A stretch of 64,000 nucleotides of DNA from Gordonia polyisoprenivorans. Lineage in GTDB: Bacteria; Actinomycetota; Actinomycetes; Mycobacteriales; Mycobacteriaceae. Below the pieces are notes generated by a model that saw only the letters and a list, made by a program, of their open reading frames with translations, was not told the DNA's origin and ran no database searches. Location of the stretch: positions 3,348,001 to 3,412,000 of the forward strand of contig NZ_CP072203.1 in assembly GCF_017654315.1 (NCBI RefSeq), in the 5' to 3' direction. Positions 8,478 to 19,271 of this stretch are shown piece by piece (the stretch's first letter is position 1; each line of letters starts with the position of its first letter). Both the position numbers and the translations under genes were made by a program.

Positions 8478-9577
8478 ACCCCGACGACCGCCTCACCGAG
8501 GATGGACTCGAGGAGGAGCGGGAGGTCAGCGCCACCCCGGTGCGTTCCGATGGGGACTTCGACGCCGGGTTGCGTCCGCGGTCGCTCGCCGAGTTCATCG
8601 GCCAACCGCGGGTGTGTGAACAGCTCGAGCTGGTGCTGCACGGCGCCAAGAAACGTGGCAGCACTCCCGATCACATCCTGTTGTCGGGGCCGCCCGGTCT
8701 GGGCAAGACGTCGCTGGCGATGATCATCGCCGGCGAGATGGGTGCGGCGATCCGGGTCACCTCCGGGCCCGCTCTCGAACGCGCAGGAGACCTCGCGGCG
8801 ATGCTGTCCAATCTGGTCGAAGGCGACGTGCTCTTCATCGACGAGATCCATCGGATCGCCCGGCCCGCCGAGGAGATGCTGTACCTGGCGATGGAGGACT
8901 TCCGGGTCGACGTGGTCGTCGGCAAGGGGCCCGGAGCGACCTCGATTCCGCTCGACGTGGCTCCGTTCACGCTGGTCGGGGCCACCACCCGATCCGGATC
9001 GCTGACCGGTCCGCTGCGTGACCGCTTCGGGTTCACCGCGCACATGGAGTTCTACGAGACCGGCGAGTTGGTCCGGGTGCTGCGCCGGTCGGCGGGCATC
9101 CTGGGCATCGAGATGCAGGCCGACGCCGCCTCGGAGATCGCGAGCCGCTCCCGGGGCACTCCCCGCATCGCCAACCGGTTGTTGCGGCGCGTCCGTGACT
9201 ACGCCGAGGTCCGCGGGGACGGGGTGATCACCGTCGACATCTCACGCGCGGCGCTGGCCGTCTACGACGTCGACGAACTGGGTTTCGACCGCCTCGACCG
9301 CGCGGTCCTCGACGCGTTGATCCGGGCGTTCGGCGGCGGGCCGGTCGGGGTGTCGACACTGGCGGTGGCCGTCGGTGAGGAACCGGCGACCGTCGAGGAG
9401 GTGTGCGAACCGTTCCTGGTGCGCGCCGGGATGGTCGCACGCACACCGCGAGGACGCGTGGCGACCGCTGCGGCGTGGTATCACCTGGGGCTCACACCAC
9501 CTGCCGGTGCTCTCAACGCGACCTTCGGGGTCCGCCCGCGCGAGATGGGCAGCCCGTCGTTGTTCGACGACATCTAG
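8474..9577 (+). CDS. ruvB: Holliday-junction branch-migration ATPase RuvB
   Basis: RuvB (367 aa) is the AAA+ motor of RuvABC. The Walker A motif GPPGLGKT is at 72–79, Walker B is in VLFIDEIHR, sensor 1 in LVGATTRSG, and the arginine-finger region in LRDRFGF. The C-terminal winged helix follows about residue 260, and the ending [20 protein letters not shown] region is slightly extended. It overlaps ruvA by four bases. It is followed by 267 bases without a gene before yajC, in which I see no structure beyond candidate promoter fragments. Confidence 0.98.
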   Translation: MNPDDRLTEDGLEEEREVSATPVRSDGDFDAGLRPRSLAEFIGQPRVCEQLELVLHGAKKRGSTPDHILLSGPPGLGKTSLAMIIAGEMGAAIRVTSGPALERAGDLAAMLSNLVEGDVLFIDEIHRIARPAEEMLYLAMEDFRVDVVVGKGPGATSIPLDVAPFTLVGATTRSGSLTGPLRDRFGFTAHMEFYETGELVRVLRRSAGILGIEMQADAASEIASRSRGTPRIANRLLRRVRDYAEVRGDGVITVDISRAALAVYDVDELGFDRLDRAVLDALIRAFGGGPVGVSTLAVAVGEEPATVEEVCEPFLVRAGMVARTPRGRVATAAAWYHLGLTPPAGALNATFGVRPREMGSPSLFDDI

Positions 9578-9844
9578 GGGAGCACGACGACCAGGGGCCT
9601 ACCCTCAGCGTCGCTCGTATGCTCGCAAAGCCGACATTCCCGGCGTTGGGAGCGGACTTGCCTCGCATGGCACACTGGAGGGAGTGCGTGCGCTCGGCGC
9701 CGACGTCACCGGTGGTCCTCACCCCGGGGCGACGGGTCGCGGGCGCGTGACTCGCCGGAGCCCCTCACCGGCGACCCGCCGAGCGTGACATCAGCGTCGC
9801 GCCGCGGGTGACGATCTCGATACGACAAGGACGACGACACCTCG

Positions 9845-10267
9845 ATGGAATCTCTGTTTCTCCCACTTCTGCTGGTCCTCATGGTCGGCTTCATGTTCTT
9901 CTCGGTGCGCAAGCAGAAGAAGCGTGCCGCCGAGACGCAGGAAATGCAGAACTCCGTCCAGACCGGGACCCGTATCCAGCTGTCGAGCGGTCTCTTCGGC
10001 ACCGTGATCGACGCGACCTCGTCGGAGTACATCGATGTCGAGATCGCGACCGGTTTGGTCACCCGCTGGAACCGCCTGGCCGTCATGCGGGTGATACCCA
10101 CCGACGAGGCCGCCGCGACCTACCCCGGTTACACCCCGCCGTTCGCCGCGGCCGACGCCGAGTCCATCGACGAGGCGCCCGAGACGATCACCCCCACCGA
10201 TGTGACCACCGATCGGCCGAATCTCGACAAGTCCGGCGGCGACGCGTCGGCCGACTCGGACAAGTAG
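9845..10267 (+). CDS. yajC: Preprotein translocase accessory subunit YajC
   Basis: YajC (140 aa) is a single-span inner-membrane protein that associates with SecDF. The N-terminal helix (MESLFLPLLLVLMVGFMFFS) is followed by RKQKKR (positive-inside), then the conserved cytoplasmic region with GTRIQLSSGLFGTVIDA and YIDVEIATGLVTRWNRLAV. The C-terminal 45 residues are an acidic, Thr/Asp-rich tail, longer than in enterobacteria as is common in actinobacteria. It is separated from secD by 236 bases, so secD may have its own promoter. Confidence 0.93.
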   Translation: MESLFLPLLLVLMVGFMFFSVRKQKKRAAETQEMQNSVQTGTRIQLSSGLFGTVIDATSSEYIDVEIATGLVTRWNRLAVMRVIPTDEAAATYPGYTPPFAAADAESIDEAPETITPTDVTTDRPNLDKSGGDASADSDK

Positions 10268-10389
10268 ACACACCCCGACACCGACCGCAGGCCGCTCGAC
10301 CGACCGTCGGCCCACCAGGGGAGGGCCGTGGCCCGATGGACACCGGGCCGTCGGGGGCGGTGGCGTGCCGCTGTGCGCGGGCGGGGCAG

Positions 10390-10416
10390 TAGAGTGGCCA
10401 CTCGATCGCGCGATCG
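10390..10416. promoter_or_regulatory. Two adjoining perfect palindromes at a possible secD promoter
   Basis: TAGAGT (10390–10395), a -10-like hexamer, overlaps the perfect 12-base palindrome GAGTGGCCACTC (10392–10403), which runs directly into the perfect 14-base palindrome CGATCGCGCGATCG (10403–10416). They lie about 90 bases before the secD start. They could be operator sites or a leader RNA structure; CGATCG-rich palindromes also occur by chance in such GC-rich DNA. Confidence 0.35.
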
Positions 10417-10503
10417 GGCCCTCGGGCTGTTCGCGCCGCGTAGTCCGCGTCGACGAGTGCGCCCAGGTGCGCCGGTCGACGCTCATCAAAGGAGATCGAG
10501 TAC

Positions 10504-12294
10504 GTGAGTTTTTCGCGTGGGGCCGAATCGAAGGGAGCTGCCGCCGATTCGACCGGGACGGCGGGTCCCGGCGGTCGGAAGGCGCCGGGCCAATCGACCC
10601 GGAAGCGGTCGGCGGGGGGATCGAAGAAGGGCACCCGGCGACGCCCGCCGGGTCGCTCGTCGTCGATCGAGATCCCGCCGTGGCAGCCGCTGACGGCGTT
10701 CGTCGCGCTCCTGGCCCTCGTCTATCTCCTCGTCTTCCTCACCGGTGGCGGCTCGCCCGAACCGAAGCTGGGCATCGACCTGCAGGGCGGTACCCGCGTG
10801 ACGTTGACCGCCCGCACCGACAACGGTCAGGCGCCGACCCGCGATCAGTTGAACCAGGCCAAGCAGATCATCGAGCAGCGTGTCAACGGGCTCGGCGTGA
10901 GCGGCTCGGAGGTCGTGGTCAGCGGGAACAACCTGGTCATCACCGTGCCCGGACAGGACGGCTCCCAGGCGAAATCGCTGGGGCAGACCGCTCGTCTGTA
11001 TGTGCGCCCGGTCGAGACCTCGGCACCGGCGACGCCGCAGCCGCCCAACACCACGCGCACCGAGGACTCCAACGAACTCCCCGCCGATCAGGTTGCCGGG
11101 CAGATCACCCAGGAGAAGAAGAACCGGCAGGCTCCCGCAGGCGCCAACACCCAGGCGCTGCAGGCCTACATGTCGAAGATGAACTGCGCCAACGGCGCCA
11201 ACGACCCCCTACTCGGCAACGACGACCCGAAGCAGTATCTGGTCGCCTGCTCCACCGACGGCAAGACGGTGTACCTGCTCGGGCCGGAGATCATCGACGG
11301 GCGGGATGTGAAATCGGCCAGCGCGGGCACCGACCCGCAGACCGGTGAGTGGATCGTCAGCCTCGAATACAAGGGTGCCGCCGCGACGACCTGGCCGGAG
11401 TACACCGCCAACAACATCGGCAAGCAGACCGCATTCACCCTCGACACCCGCGTGGTGTCGGCACCGGTGATCAACCAGGCAATCAGCGGAGCCACCCAGA
11501 TCACCGGCTCGCCGTTCACCGAAGCCGAGGCCACCGACCTCGCCAACGTGCTCAAGTACGGCTCGTTGCCACTGTCGTTCTCCACCTCCGACGCCGAAAC
11601 CGTCTCGGCCACGCTGGGTCTGTCCTCGCTGCGGGCCGGCCTCCTGGCCGGGGCGATCGGATTGATCGCGGTGCTGATCTACGCGTTGGCCTACTACCGC
11701 ATGCTCGGCTTCCTCACCGTGGCGTCGCTGCTGCTGTCGCTGGCGATGGTCTACGGCATCATCGTGCTGCTCGGCCGCTGGATCGGGTTCACCCTGGATC
11801 TGGCCGGTATCGCCGGTCTGATCATCGGTATAGGTATGACCGCCGACTCGTTCGTCGTGTACTTCGAACGCATCAAGGACGAGATGCGTGAGGGACGAAG
11901 TTTCCGGTCCGCGGTCCCGCGCGGCTGGGCGAGCGCGCGACGCACGATCTGGTCGGGTAACGCCGTCAGCTTCCTGGCCGCGGCGGTCATCTACATCCTC
12001 GCCGTCGGCGAGGTGCGCGGCTTCGCCTTCACCCTCGGCCTGACCACCATCCTCGACATCGTGGTCGTGTTCCTGGTCACGCATCCGCTCGTCGTGCTCG
12101 CCAGCCGCTCGGAGTTCCTGTCGCGGCCGCGGGTCAACGGACTCGGGGCGGTCAGCGAGGTGGCGCGAGCGCGCAGAACCTCACGGGCCGAACGGGTGTC
12201 GAACCTCAGTTCGTCCACGACGACCACTGCATCGACCGGCGCTACATCGACCGACTCGACCCCCTCTGGTCCGACGAAGGGATCGGCGAAATGA
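10504..12294 (+). CDS. secD: Protein translocase subunit SecD
   Basis: SecD (596 aa), with SecF, uses the proton gradient to pull secreted proteins across the membrane. A basic, disordered N-terminal tail (1–55) precedes TM1 (about 63–80). The D1 motif [14 protein letters not shown] follows, then a large extracytoplasmic P1 domain interrupted by a Pro/Thr/Gln-rich insert around residues 175–215. The C-terminal five-helix RND-type bundle contains the [21 protein letters not shown] motif with its conserved aspartate, followed by a roughly 55-residue Ser/Thr tail. The GTG at 10504 is used; the extended tails are typical for this order. secF starts four bases before its stop. Confidence 0.97.
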   Translation: MSFSRGAESKGAAADSTGTAGPGGRKAPGQSTRKRSAGGSKKGTRRRPPGRSSSIEIPPWQPLTAFVALLALVYLLVFLTGGGSPEPKLGIDLQGGTRVTLTARTDNGQAPTRDQLNQAKQIIEQRVNGLGVSGSEVVVSGNNLVITVPGQDGSQAKSLGQTARLYVRPVETSAPATPQPPNTTRTEDSNELPADQVAGQITQEKKNRQAPAGANTQALQAYMSKMNCANGANDPLLGNDDPKQYLVACSTDGKTVYLLGPEIIDGRDVKSASAGTDPQTGEWIVSLEYKGAAATTWPEYTANNIGKQTAFTLDTRVVSAPVINQAISGATQITGSPFTEAEATDLANVLKYGSLPLSFSTSDAETVSATLGLSSLRAGLLAGAIGLIAVLIYALAYYRMLGFLTVASLLLSLAMVYGIIVLLGRWIGFTLDLAGIAGLIIGIGMTADSFVVYFERIKDEMREGRSFRSAVPRGWASARRTIWSGNAVSFLAAAVIYILAVGEVRGFAFTLGLTTILDIVVVFLVTHPLVVLASRSEFLSRPRVNGLGAVSEVARARRTSRAERVSNLSSSTTTTASTGATSTDSTPSGPTKGSAK

Positions 12295-13520
12295 CCGGCA
12301 GCAATCGGACCACCGGCGCATCGACCGGCAGCACGACGACGGGTGACGAGCCGAGCACGGCGACGACGGTGACGATCGCCGGCAGTGACGCCGACTTCCA
12401 CGCCGACACCTCCCGGTCGTTCCTCTCGCGCCTCTACACCGGTACCGGCGCCTTCGAGGTCATCGGCAAACGCCGCATGTGGTACCTCGTCACCGCGCTG
12501 ATCCTCGCGGTCGGCATCATCTCGATCGGCGTGCGCCAGTTCACCTTCGGTATCGATTTCGAGGGCGGCACTCAGATCTCGATCCCGGTGTCGCAGGGCA
12601 TCACCAGCCAATCCGTCGAGAATGTCGTCGGCAAGGCGCTCGGCACTGCCCCGGATTCGGTGCAGACCGCCGGATCGGGGTCGAGCGAAACCGTGCAGGT
12701 GCGTACCGACGCGCTCAGCGCCGAGCAGGCACGCGCGGTGACCGTCGCGCTCACCGACGCATATGCGCCGACACTCAAGGCCGCCGACGTCAGCATCTCC
12801 GAGGTGAGTTCCACGTGGGGACGCGAGATCACCGAGAAGATGTTGCTCGCCCTCGCCGTGTTCCTGGTGATCGTCTTCGTCTACATCGCGGTGCGCTTCG
12901 ACCGGGAGATGTCGATCGCCGCGCTGGCGACCCTGTTCTTCGACATCATCTGCACGGCCGGGGTGTATTCGCTGGTCGGCTTCGAGGTCACCCCGGCGAC
13001 CGTCATCGGTCTGCTGACGATCCTCGGTTTCTCCCTCTACGACACCGTCGTCGTGTTCGACAAGGTCTCGGAGAACACCCGGTCGGTGCTGCAGACGTCG
13101 CGTCGCACCTATGCCGAGCAGGCCAACCTCGCGGTGAACCAGACCCTGATGCGCTCGATCAACACCACGATCATCTCGGTGTTGCCGATCATCGCGCTGA
13201 TGGTCATCGCCGTGTGGCTGCTCGGGGTCGGCACGCTGAAGGATCTTGCGCTGATCCAGCTCGTCGGCGTCGTGGTGGGCACCTACTCGTCGATCTTCCT
13301 CGCCACCCCGCTGTTGGTGACCCTCAAGGAACGGCGTCGTGAGATCGCCCGCCATACCGCCCGGGTGCTCGACCGTCGCGCGGCCATCGCCGCCGGGCAG
13401 GACCCGGACGCGGGCAGCACACCGCCGCGCCGCCGCCCGTCGCGGGCGTCGACCGGTCGGGGCGTAGCCGAGGACGACACCCCGACGGCACCGAGCGGGA
13501 AACGGCGTCGCGCGCGATAG
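12291..13520 (+). CDS. secF: Protein translocase subunit SecF
   Basis: SecF (409 aa) pairs with SecD. A Thr/Ser-rich N-terminus (1–45) leads into TM1 (about 63–82), then the [14 protein letters not shown] motif. The periplasmic P4 domain and a five-helix bundle follow, with the characteristic [26 protein letters not shown] and [23 protein letters not shown] basic Arg-rich cytoplasmic tail ends the protein. The ATG overlaps secD in an ATGA junction. Confidence 0.97.
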   Translation: MTGSNRTTGASTGSTTTGDEPSTATTVTIAGSDADFHADTSRSFLSRLYTGTGAFEVIGKRRMWYLVTALILAVGIISIGVRQFTFGIDFEGGTQISIPVSQGITSQSVENVVGKALGTAPDSVQTAGSGSSETVQVRTDALSAEQARAVTVALTDAYAPTLKAADVSISEVSSTWGREITEKMLLALAVFLVIVFVYIAVRFDREMSIAALATLFFDIICTAGVYSLVGFEVTPATVIGLLTILGFSLYDTVVVFDKVSENTRSVLQTSRRTYAEQANLAVNQTLMRSINTTIISVLPIIALMVIAVWLLGVGTLKDLALIQLVGVVVGTYSSIFLATPLLVTLKERRREIARHTARVLDRRAAIAAGQDPDAGSTPPRRRPSRASTGRGVAEDDTPTAPSGKRRRAR

Positions 13521-13585
13521 TCTCGGCAGTCGTGGCATCGAGAGGTCGGCAATCCAGGTGTTGGCATGGTACGACCACACCGGCG

Positions 13586-15286
13586 ATGAGGTCCGCGGTC
13601 CTGGTGGTGAGCCTGCTGGTGGGTGCCGGGCTGATCGCCGGCTGTTCCCGGGACGCTGCGCCCCCGACGATCGACTACGTCGTCGACGCCGACATCCGCA
13701 GCTACAACGCGAACACCGAGAACGGCAACGCCGACGGCGTATTGATGGCGTTCACCCGCGTGCTCTCGGGCTTCAGCTATCTCGGCGATTCCGGACAGGT
13801 CACCCCTGACCGCGATATCGGCACCGTCACCCGTGAGCCCGGCAACCGGCTGATCCTGAAGTACCAATTCAACCCGCGCGCAACATATTCCGACGGCACG
13901 GCGATGGATTGCGACGACCTCGTGCTGGCCTGGGCGGCGATGAGTGGACGATTCGGCCAGTTCACCCCGGCGACCACCGCGGGCTACCGCGACATCGACT
14001 CCGTCGACTGTGCGCCCGGCGACAAGTCGGCAACCGTCACCTTCGCCGCCGGACGCGACCCCTCCGACTGGGCGTCCCTGTTCGGCGCCGGCACGCTACT
14101 GCCGGCGCAGGTGGTGGCCCGCGCCGCCGGGGTCCCCGACGTGGCCGAACCGATCCGCACCGGCAACCGCACCGCCATCGCGCGTATCGCCAAGGCCTGG
14201 AACACCGGCTTCGATCTCGCCCCCGGAGACCTCGACCCCGCGCGTTTCCCGTCCGCCGGCCCCTACAAGATCGCGAGTTACTCCGCATCCGGCGGCGTGG
14301 TGCTGGTGGCCAACGACAAGTGGTGGGGTGATCCGCCGGCCACCTCACGGATCGCGATCTTCGGGCGCGGCAGCGATGCCGCGCGACGCATCGCGAACGA
14401 CGACTACGACGTCGCCGACGTCACCGCGGGCCTCGTCGCCGGCGCCGACGAAACGCGTTCCGGCGCGATCTCGCCCGCGGCCACCGCCGGTGCCGGACTC
14501 CGGGTCGGTGCCCCCGGTCAGGCGCTCGGCGTCGAGGGGCTCGTGTTGTCCGGGCGCGGGGTGTTCTCCGACGTCCGGGTGCGACGGGCATTCGCCTCCT
14601 GTGTGCCGCGCGATGCGCTCGCCCGGCAGTTCGGATACGGCGCCCAGATGTGGAACATGCGGGTACTTGCGCCGGGTGACGAGTTGGCCGCATCGCTGAA
14701 CGGCGAGTTCGGCACGCAGTACGCGCGTCCCGATCTTCCGCGCGCCCGTGACCTGCTGGCCCAGGCGGCCGGTGATACCGGTGGCCGCCCGGCCAAGACG
14801 GTGCGTATCGGATATGCCGCACCGACCGAGCGGTGGAAAGAGATGGTCGCGGCCATTACCTCCGCATGTGCCCCGGCGGGGATCACCGTCAAAGACGTCG
14901 GCGCCGACACCACCGGGGTCGGAGCACTCGGCTCGTCGGCCGACGCGCTGGTGGTGGCCAACGGCGCCGCCTTCGCCGCGGCGGGTGCCGCGGACGAGAC
15001 CCGAGACGCCTATCAGCTGCGCGGAGACGACCCGCTCGATCTGCCGAACTTCTCGAACCCGCAGGTCAATGATGCGATCGACGCCTTGGCGGTCACCGAT
15101 CTCGAATCCGAGCGCCTCGCGCTCGTCCGGACCATCGAGAACGGTGCGTGGGCTCAGGTGCCGTCGATCCCACTGTTCGCTGCTCCCCGCGCGCATGGCT
15201 GGAAGGATCAGATCACCAACGTCGTCGCAGGTGCGGGACGAAACGGAACGGGATGGAACATGGACCGATGGGTACGCAGCCGGTGA
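13586..15286 (+). CDS. Peptide-binding lipoprotein, ABC-transporter substrate-binding family 5
   Basis: This 566-residue exported lipoprotein belongs to the SBP_bac_5 (oligopeptide/dipeptide) binding family. The ATG at 13586 opens a clear lipoprotein signal peptide, MRSAVLVVSLLVGAGLIAGC, with lipobox LIAGC; the open frame from 13532 adds an Arg/His-rich leader that spoils the signal. Family features include the early FTRVLSGFSYL region, LKYQFNPRATYSDGTAMDCDDLVLAW and YKIASYSASGGVVLVANDKWWG. No permease or ATPase genes are adjacent, so it is an orphan binding protein, as I recall for its mycobacterial counterpart downstream of secF. It overlaps apt by four bases. Confidence 0.88.
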   Translation: MRSAVLVVSLLVGAGLIAGCSRDAAPPTIDYVVDADIRSYNANTENGNADGVLMAFTRVLSGFSYLGDSGQVTPDRDIGTVTREPGNRLILKYQFNPRATYSDGTAMDCDDLVLAWAAMSGRFGQFTPATTAGYRDIDSVDCAPGDKSATVTFAAGRDPSDWASLFGAGTLLPAQVVARAAGVPDVAEPIRTGNRTAIARIAKAWNTGFDLAPGDLDPARFPSAGPYKIASYSASGGVVLVANDKWWGDPPATSRIAIFGRGSDAARRIANDDYDVADVTAGLVAGADETRSGAISPAATAGAGLRVGAPGQALGVEGLVLSGRGVFSDVRVRRAFASCVPRDALARQFGYGAQMWNMRVLAPGDELAASLNGEFGTQYARPDLPRARDLLAQAAGDTGGRPAKTVRIGYAAPTERWKEMVAAITSACAPAGITVKDVGADTTGVGALGSSADALVVANGAAFAAAGAADETRDAYQLRGDDPLDLPNFSNPQVNDAIDALAVTDLESERLALVRTIENGAWAQVPSIPLFAAPRAHGWKDQITNVVAGAGRNGTGWNMDRWVRSR

Positions 15287-15870
15287 GCAACGATAGTGAG
15301 ACCCCGACCCCCGATACCCCGACTGGCGACGCCCTGGCCCGGGCGCGGGCCGCGATCGCCGAGCACGGCCGCATGGTGGCCGACTTCCCGGCGCCGGGAA
15401 TCGATTTCAAGGATCTGACGCCGGTGCTGGCCGATCCCGACGGGTTGTCGGCGATCGTGACCGCGCTGACCCACGGCTGCGGGTCGGTCGACCTGGTGGC
15501 GGGCATCGACGCCCGCGGCTTCCTGCTCGGCGGGGCCGTCGCGCGAGAACTGGGCGTCGGAATCCTCGCCGTCCGCAAGGGCGGCAAACTCCCGCCACCG
15601 GTGTACTCGATCGACTACGACCTCGAATACGGCAGCGCGCGACTGGAGATCCCGGCGAGCGGAATCGACATCACCGGATCGCGGGTGCTGCTCGTCGACG
15701 ACGTCCTCGCCACCGGTGGCACCGTGGTGGCGGCGGCCGAACTGCTGCGTCGCGCCGGCGCCGAGGTGACGGGTGTCGCGGTGATCATGGAGATCGCGGC
15801 GCTCGGCGGGCGGGCCCGCATCGCCGACGGCTTCGCCGACATTCCGGTGCACGCGGTCACCACTGATTGA
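15283..15870 (+). CDS. apt: Adenine phosphoribosyltransferase
   Basis: Apt (195 aa) salvages adenine to AMP using PRPP. The motif FPAPGIDFKDLTPVLADP, the flexible loop GGKLPPPVYSIDYDLEYG and the PRPP-binding VLLVDDVLATGGT are diagnostic. The GTG at 15283 overlaps the lipoprotein stop (GTGA) and gives the family length; an in-frame ATG at 15268 would add five residues. Context (secF–lipoprotein–apt–rel) links purine salvage and (p)ppGpp genes, an order conserved in mycobacteria from memory. Confidence 0.96.
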   Translation: MSNDSETPTPDTPTGDALARARAAIAEHGRMVADFPAPGIDFKDLTPVLADPDGLSAIVTALTHGCGSVDLVAGIDARGFLLGGAVARELGVGILAVRKGGKLPPPVYSIDYDLEYGSARLEIPASGIDITGSRVLLVDDVLATGGTVVAAAELLRRAGAEVTGVAVIMEIAALGGRARIADGFADIPVHAVTTD

Positions 15871-15896
15871 TCGATCGATGAGAATCGTTGGCGGAT

Positions 15897-16610
15897 ATGG
15901 GTGTTGAAGAGTATCGACGCGAACTCGTCGCCTTGGGTGACGTGCCGGAGCGCTGGTTGGGCTACCTGGACGCGCACTCGGGTCTGCCCGGGCCGCGGGC
16001 GAACCTGACCCTGCTGGCCGCCTTCGTCGAGGAGGCGTCCGCCACGACGATCTGGCACGCCGCCGATGCCGCCGACGAGTATCGGGCCACCTGCGGGGCC
16101 GCCGGGATCGGACGTCTGCTCTGTTCGGCCGAGGACCGCTCGAAAGGTCTTGCCCGGCTGCGTGAACTCGCCGCCGACGAGCGATGGCGGGTCCGCGAGG
16201 GCGTGGCGATGGCGCTGCAGCGGTGGGGCGACGACGATCCCGCCTCGATGGCCGCGGTGGCACGCGAATGGGCGGACGGCCCCGGCCCCCTGCTCGCCCG
16301 CGCCGCTGTCGCCGCGATCTGCGAGCCGAGGTTGCTGCGGACCCCCGAGATGGCCGCCCACGCGATCGACGTGTGTGGACGAGCCACCGAGGTGCTGCGC
16401 GCGGTCCCCGACACGCGACGGCGCGCGCCGGACACCCGTACCCTGCGCAAGGGACTGGGATACGGGTGGAGCGTCGCCGTGGCCGCCGATCCGGCCGCCG
16501 GATTGCCGGTGTTCGACGCGCTGGCACAGGATCCGGACCCCGACGTGGCCTGGGTGGTGCGCACCAATCTCGGCAAGGCACGGCTCAAGCGGGTCCGCGG
16601 CGATCGGTGA
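15897..16610 (+). CDS. HEAT-repeat protein of unknown function
   Basis: The 237-residue protein is made of short helical pairs of the HEAT/ARM type, for example WRVREGVAMALQRWGDDDP and ADGPGPLLARAAVAAICEPRLL, ending in PDPDVAWVVRTNLGKARLKR, a typical HEAT repeat. No signal peptide or transmembrane helix is seen. It resembles solitary HEAT proteins that act as protein- or DNA-binding scaffolds (some related to DNA-alkylation-repair proteins), but no specific function can be given. It sits between apt and rel, 26 bases after apt. The ATG at 15897 is preferred over a TTG at 15888; Shine-Dalgarno support is weak. Confidence 0.65.
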   Translation: MGVEEYRRELVALGDVPERWLGYLDAHSGLPGPRANLTLLAAFVEEASATTIWHAADAADEYRATCGAAGIGRLLCSAEDRSKGLARLRELAADERWRVREGVAMALQRWGDDDPASMAAVAREWADGPGPLLARAAVAAICEPRLLRTPEMAAHAIDVCGRATEVLRAVPDTRRRAPDTRTLRKGLGYGWSVAVAADPAAGLPVFDALAQDPDPDVAWVVRTNLGKARLKRVRGDR

Positions 16611-16683
16611 GCCCATGGTGGTTCCCCGACAGCCTGGCCCGTCACATTCCGGCCGGACCGACGGTGCTCCCGAAAGCGCGGAT

Positions 16684-16689
16684 TAGACT
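16684..16689 (+). promoter_or_regulatory. Possible -10 element of rel (TAGACT)
   Basis: TAGACT lies 90 bases before the rel ATG in the only gap upstream of the gene. No convincing -35. Rated on motif and position only. Confidence 0.35.
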
Positions 16690-16778
16690 TGTGACATGTG
16701 TGGTGGGACGGACCGGTGGTGTGAGGCAACGATCCGGTGCTCCCGCCGCGTCCACCGCCGAGGACGAGGGAGGGTCTG

Positions 16779-19217
16779 ATGGCCGACGAGCCGAGTACCG
16801 CGGGCCCGATCACCGATGCCGGACCCGCCGAGGTGGACTCCGCAGCAGTGGTCGAGTCCAGAGCTGCGGAGTCCGCAGCGGGCGAGTCTGCGGTTGTCGA
16901 GTCCGGGGCTGTCGAGTCTGGGCCCGCCGGCGACACGAACGACGCGCTGCCCCAACATTCGTCGGCGTCGCGGCGGGTCCGCGCCCGGCTCGCTCGCCGG
17001 ATGACCGCGACCCGCAGCCCGGTTCGTCCGGTGCTCGAACCGCTGGTCACCCTGCACCGGGAGATCTACCCGAAGGCCGACGTCGCTTTGCTGCAACGCG
17101 CCTACGACGTCGCCGACGAACGTCATCAGGGGCAGAACCGCAAGTCCGGTGACCCCTACATCACCCATCCGCTCGCGGTGGCCACGATCCTCGCCGACCT
17201 CGGTATGGACACCATCACCCTGGTCGCCGCGCTCCTGCACGACACCGTCGAGGACACCGGATACAGCCTCGAGCAACTGGAATCGGAGTTCGGGGCGGAG
17301 GTCACCCACCTCGTCGACGGGGTGACCAAACTCGACAAGGTCGCCCTCGGTAGCGCCGCGGAGGCCGAGACGATCCGCAAGATGATCATCGCGATGGCCC
17401 GCGACCCGCGCGTGCTGGTGATCAAGGTCGCCGACCGCTTGCACAACATGCGCACGATGCGCTTCCTGCCACCGGAGAAGCAGGCCCGCAAGGCCCGCGA
17501 GACGCTGGAAGTCATTGCGCCCCTGGCGCATCGGCTCGGTATGGCGACCGTCAAGTGGGAACTCGAGGACCTCTCGTTCGCGATTCTGCACCCCAAACGG
17601 TACGAGGAGATCGTGCGGCTGGTCGCCGACCGCGCACCCTCACGCGACACCTACCTGGCGCGGGTGCGCGCCGACATCAACAACGCACTGTCCTCGGCCC
17701 GGATCACCGCGACGGTCGAGGGCCGGCCCAAACACTACTGGTCGATCTATCAGAAGATGATCGTCAAGGGCCGCGAGTTCGACGACATCCACGACCTCGT
17801 CGGCATGCGCATCCTGTGTGACGAGGTGCGCGACTGTTATGCCGCGGTGGGCGTGGTGCACTCGCTGTGGCAGCCGATGGCGGGCCGGTTCAAGGACTAC
17901 ATCGCCCAGCCGCGGTTCGGGGTCTACCAGTCCCTGCACACCACGGTGATCGGTCCCGAGGGCAAACCCCTCGAGGTGCAGATCCGCACCTACGACATGC
18001 ATCGCACCGCCGAGTTCGGCATCGCCGCACACTGGCGGTACAAGGAGAGCGGCTACAAGGACCGCAAGGGCCGCAAGTCCGACGTCGCCGAGGTCGACGA
18101 CATGGCGTGGATGCGCCAGCTCCTCGACTGGCAGCGAGAAGCCGCCGACCCGGGGGAGTTCCTCGAGTCGCTGCGCTACGACCTCGCGGTCAAGGAGATC
18201 TTCGTCTTCACCCCGAAGGGCGACGTGATCACGCTGCCCGCCGGGTCGACACCGGTCGATTTCGCCTACGCGGTGCACACCGAGGTCGGCCACCGCTGCA
18301 TCGGCGCACGTGTCAACGGTCGTCTCGTCGCCCTCGAACGCACCCTCGAGAACGGTGAGGTCGTCGAGGTGTTCACCTCGAAGGCACCCACGGCCGGACC
18401 GAGCAAGGACTGGCAGAACTTCGTCGTCTCACCACGCGCGAAAGCCAAGATCCGCCAATGGTTCGCCAAGGAGCGTCGCGAGGAGGCGCTCGAGCAGGGC
18501 AAGGACGCCATCGCCAAGGAGGTCCGCCGCGGGGGACTGCCCCTGCAGCGGCTGATGAGTGCCGACTCGATGGCCGCGGTCGCCAAGGAGCTGCGCTACA
18601 CCGACGTCAGCGCGCTCTACACCGCGGTCGGGGAGAACCACGTCTCGGCTCGGCATGTGGTGAACCGTCTCGTCGCCGCACTCGGAGGCATCGACGAGGC
18701 CGCCGAACAGATCGCCGAGCGATCCACGCCGTCGACCATGCCCAGCCGTTCCCGGCAGGGCGGCGACGCCGGGGTGGTCGTCGAGGGCGTCGACAATGTG
18801 CTGATCAAGCTCGCCAAGTGCTGCACCCCGGTACCCGGTGACGAGATCATGGGATTCGTGACGCGCGGCGGTGGGATCAGTGTGCACCGCACCGACTGCA
18901 CCAACGCCACCGCCTTGCGTGATCAGTCCGAGCGGATCATCGACGTCTCCTGGGCGCCGTCGCCCGAATCGATCTTCCTCGTCGCCATCCAGGTCGAGGC
19001 GCTCGACCGTCACCGCCTGCTCTCCGACGTGACCAAGGTGCTCTCCGACGAACGGGTGAACATCCTCTCGGCGTCGGTCACCACCAGCCGCGATCGCGTC
19101 GCGATCAGCAAATTTACCTTCGAAATGGGCGACCCGAAGCATCTCGGACACGTCTTGAACGTCGTCCGCAACGTCGAAGGCGTCTACGACGTGTACCGCG
19201 TCACCTCGGCTGCCTGA
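16779..19217 (+). CDS. rel: Bifunctional (p)ppGpp synthetase/hydrolase Rel
   Basis: Rel (812 aa) makes and degrades the alarmone (p)ppGpp. After a variable N-terminus of about 90 residues comes the HD hydrolase (H130 in [10 protein letters not shown]154-D155 in [14 protein letters not shown]), so the hydrolase side is intact. The synthetase follows ([43 protein letters not shown]). The TGS domain ([29 protein letters not shown]), the Zn-finger-like [19 protein letters not shown] region and the C-terminal ACT domain complete a long RSH protein. The ATG at 16779 has a GAGGGAGGG six or more bases upstream. The N-terminus carries VESxAxES repeats absent from shorter homologues. A strong hairpin ends the transcript. 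Confidence 0.97.
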   Translation: MADEPSTAGPITDAGPAEVDSAAVVESRAAESAAGESAVVESGAVESGPAGDTNDALPQHSSASRRVRARLARRMTATRSPVRPVLEPLVTLHREIYPKADVALLQRAYDVADERHQGQNRKSGDPYITHPLAVATILADLGMDTITLVAALLHDTVEDTGYSLEQLESEFGAEVTHLVDGVTKLDKVALGSAAEAETIRKMIIAMARDPRVLVIKVADRLHNMRTMRFLPPEKQARKARETLEVIAPLAHRLGMATVKWELEDLSFAILHPKRYEEIVRLVADRAPSRDTYLARVRADINNALSSARITATVEGRPKHYWSIYQKMIVKGREFDDIHDLVGMRILCDEVRDCYAAVGVVHSLWQPMAGRFKDYIAQPRFGVYQSLHTTVIGPEGKPLEVQIRTYDMHRTAEFGIAAHWRYKESGYKDRKGRKSDVAEVDDMAWMRQLLDWQREAADPGEFLESLRYDLAVKEIFVFTPKGDVITLPAGSTPVDFAYAVHTEVGHRCIGARVNGRLVALERTLENGEVVEVFTSKAPTAGPSKDWQNFVVSPRAKAKIRQWFAKERREEALEQGKDAIAKEVRRGGLPLQRLMSADSMAAVAKELRYTDVSALYTAVGENHVSARHVVNRLVAALGGIDEAAEQIAERSTPSTMPSRSRQGGDAGVVVEGVDNVLIKLAKCCTPVPGDEIMGFVTRGGGISVHRTDCTNATALRDQSERIIDVSWAPSPESIFLVAIQVEALDRHRLLSDVTKVLSDERVNILSASVTTSRDRVAISKFTFEMGDPKHLGHVLNVVRNVEGVYDVYRVTSAA

Positions 19218-19234
19218 GAAGACGGCGGCCTGAT

Positions 19235-19267
19235 CGGTCTCGCCACGGCCGGGCCGTGGCGAGACCG
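19235..19267. terminator. Bidirectional hairpin terminator between rel and ppiB
   Basis: A 16-bp perfect inverted repeat (left arm 19235–19250, CGGTCTCGCCACGGCC; right arm 19252–19267) lies in the 54-base gap between the converging rel and ppiB stops. There is no U-tract, as is usual in high-GC actinobacteria; the symmetrical position suits termination from both sides. Confidence 0.8.
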
Positions 19268-19271
19268 CGCG

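Noticed and set aside
11991..13580. 529-codon minus-strand frame over secD/secF
   Set aside because: Same antisense shadow pattern; SecD/SecF motifs are on the plus strand.
13532..13585. Upstream extension of the peptide-binding lipoprotein
   Set aside because: It would place an Arg/His-rich leader before a perfect lipoprotein signal peptide that starts at 13586.
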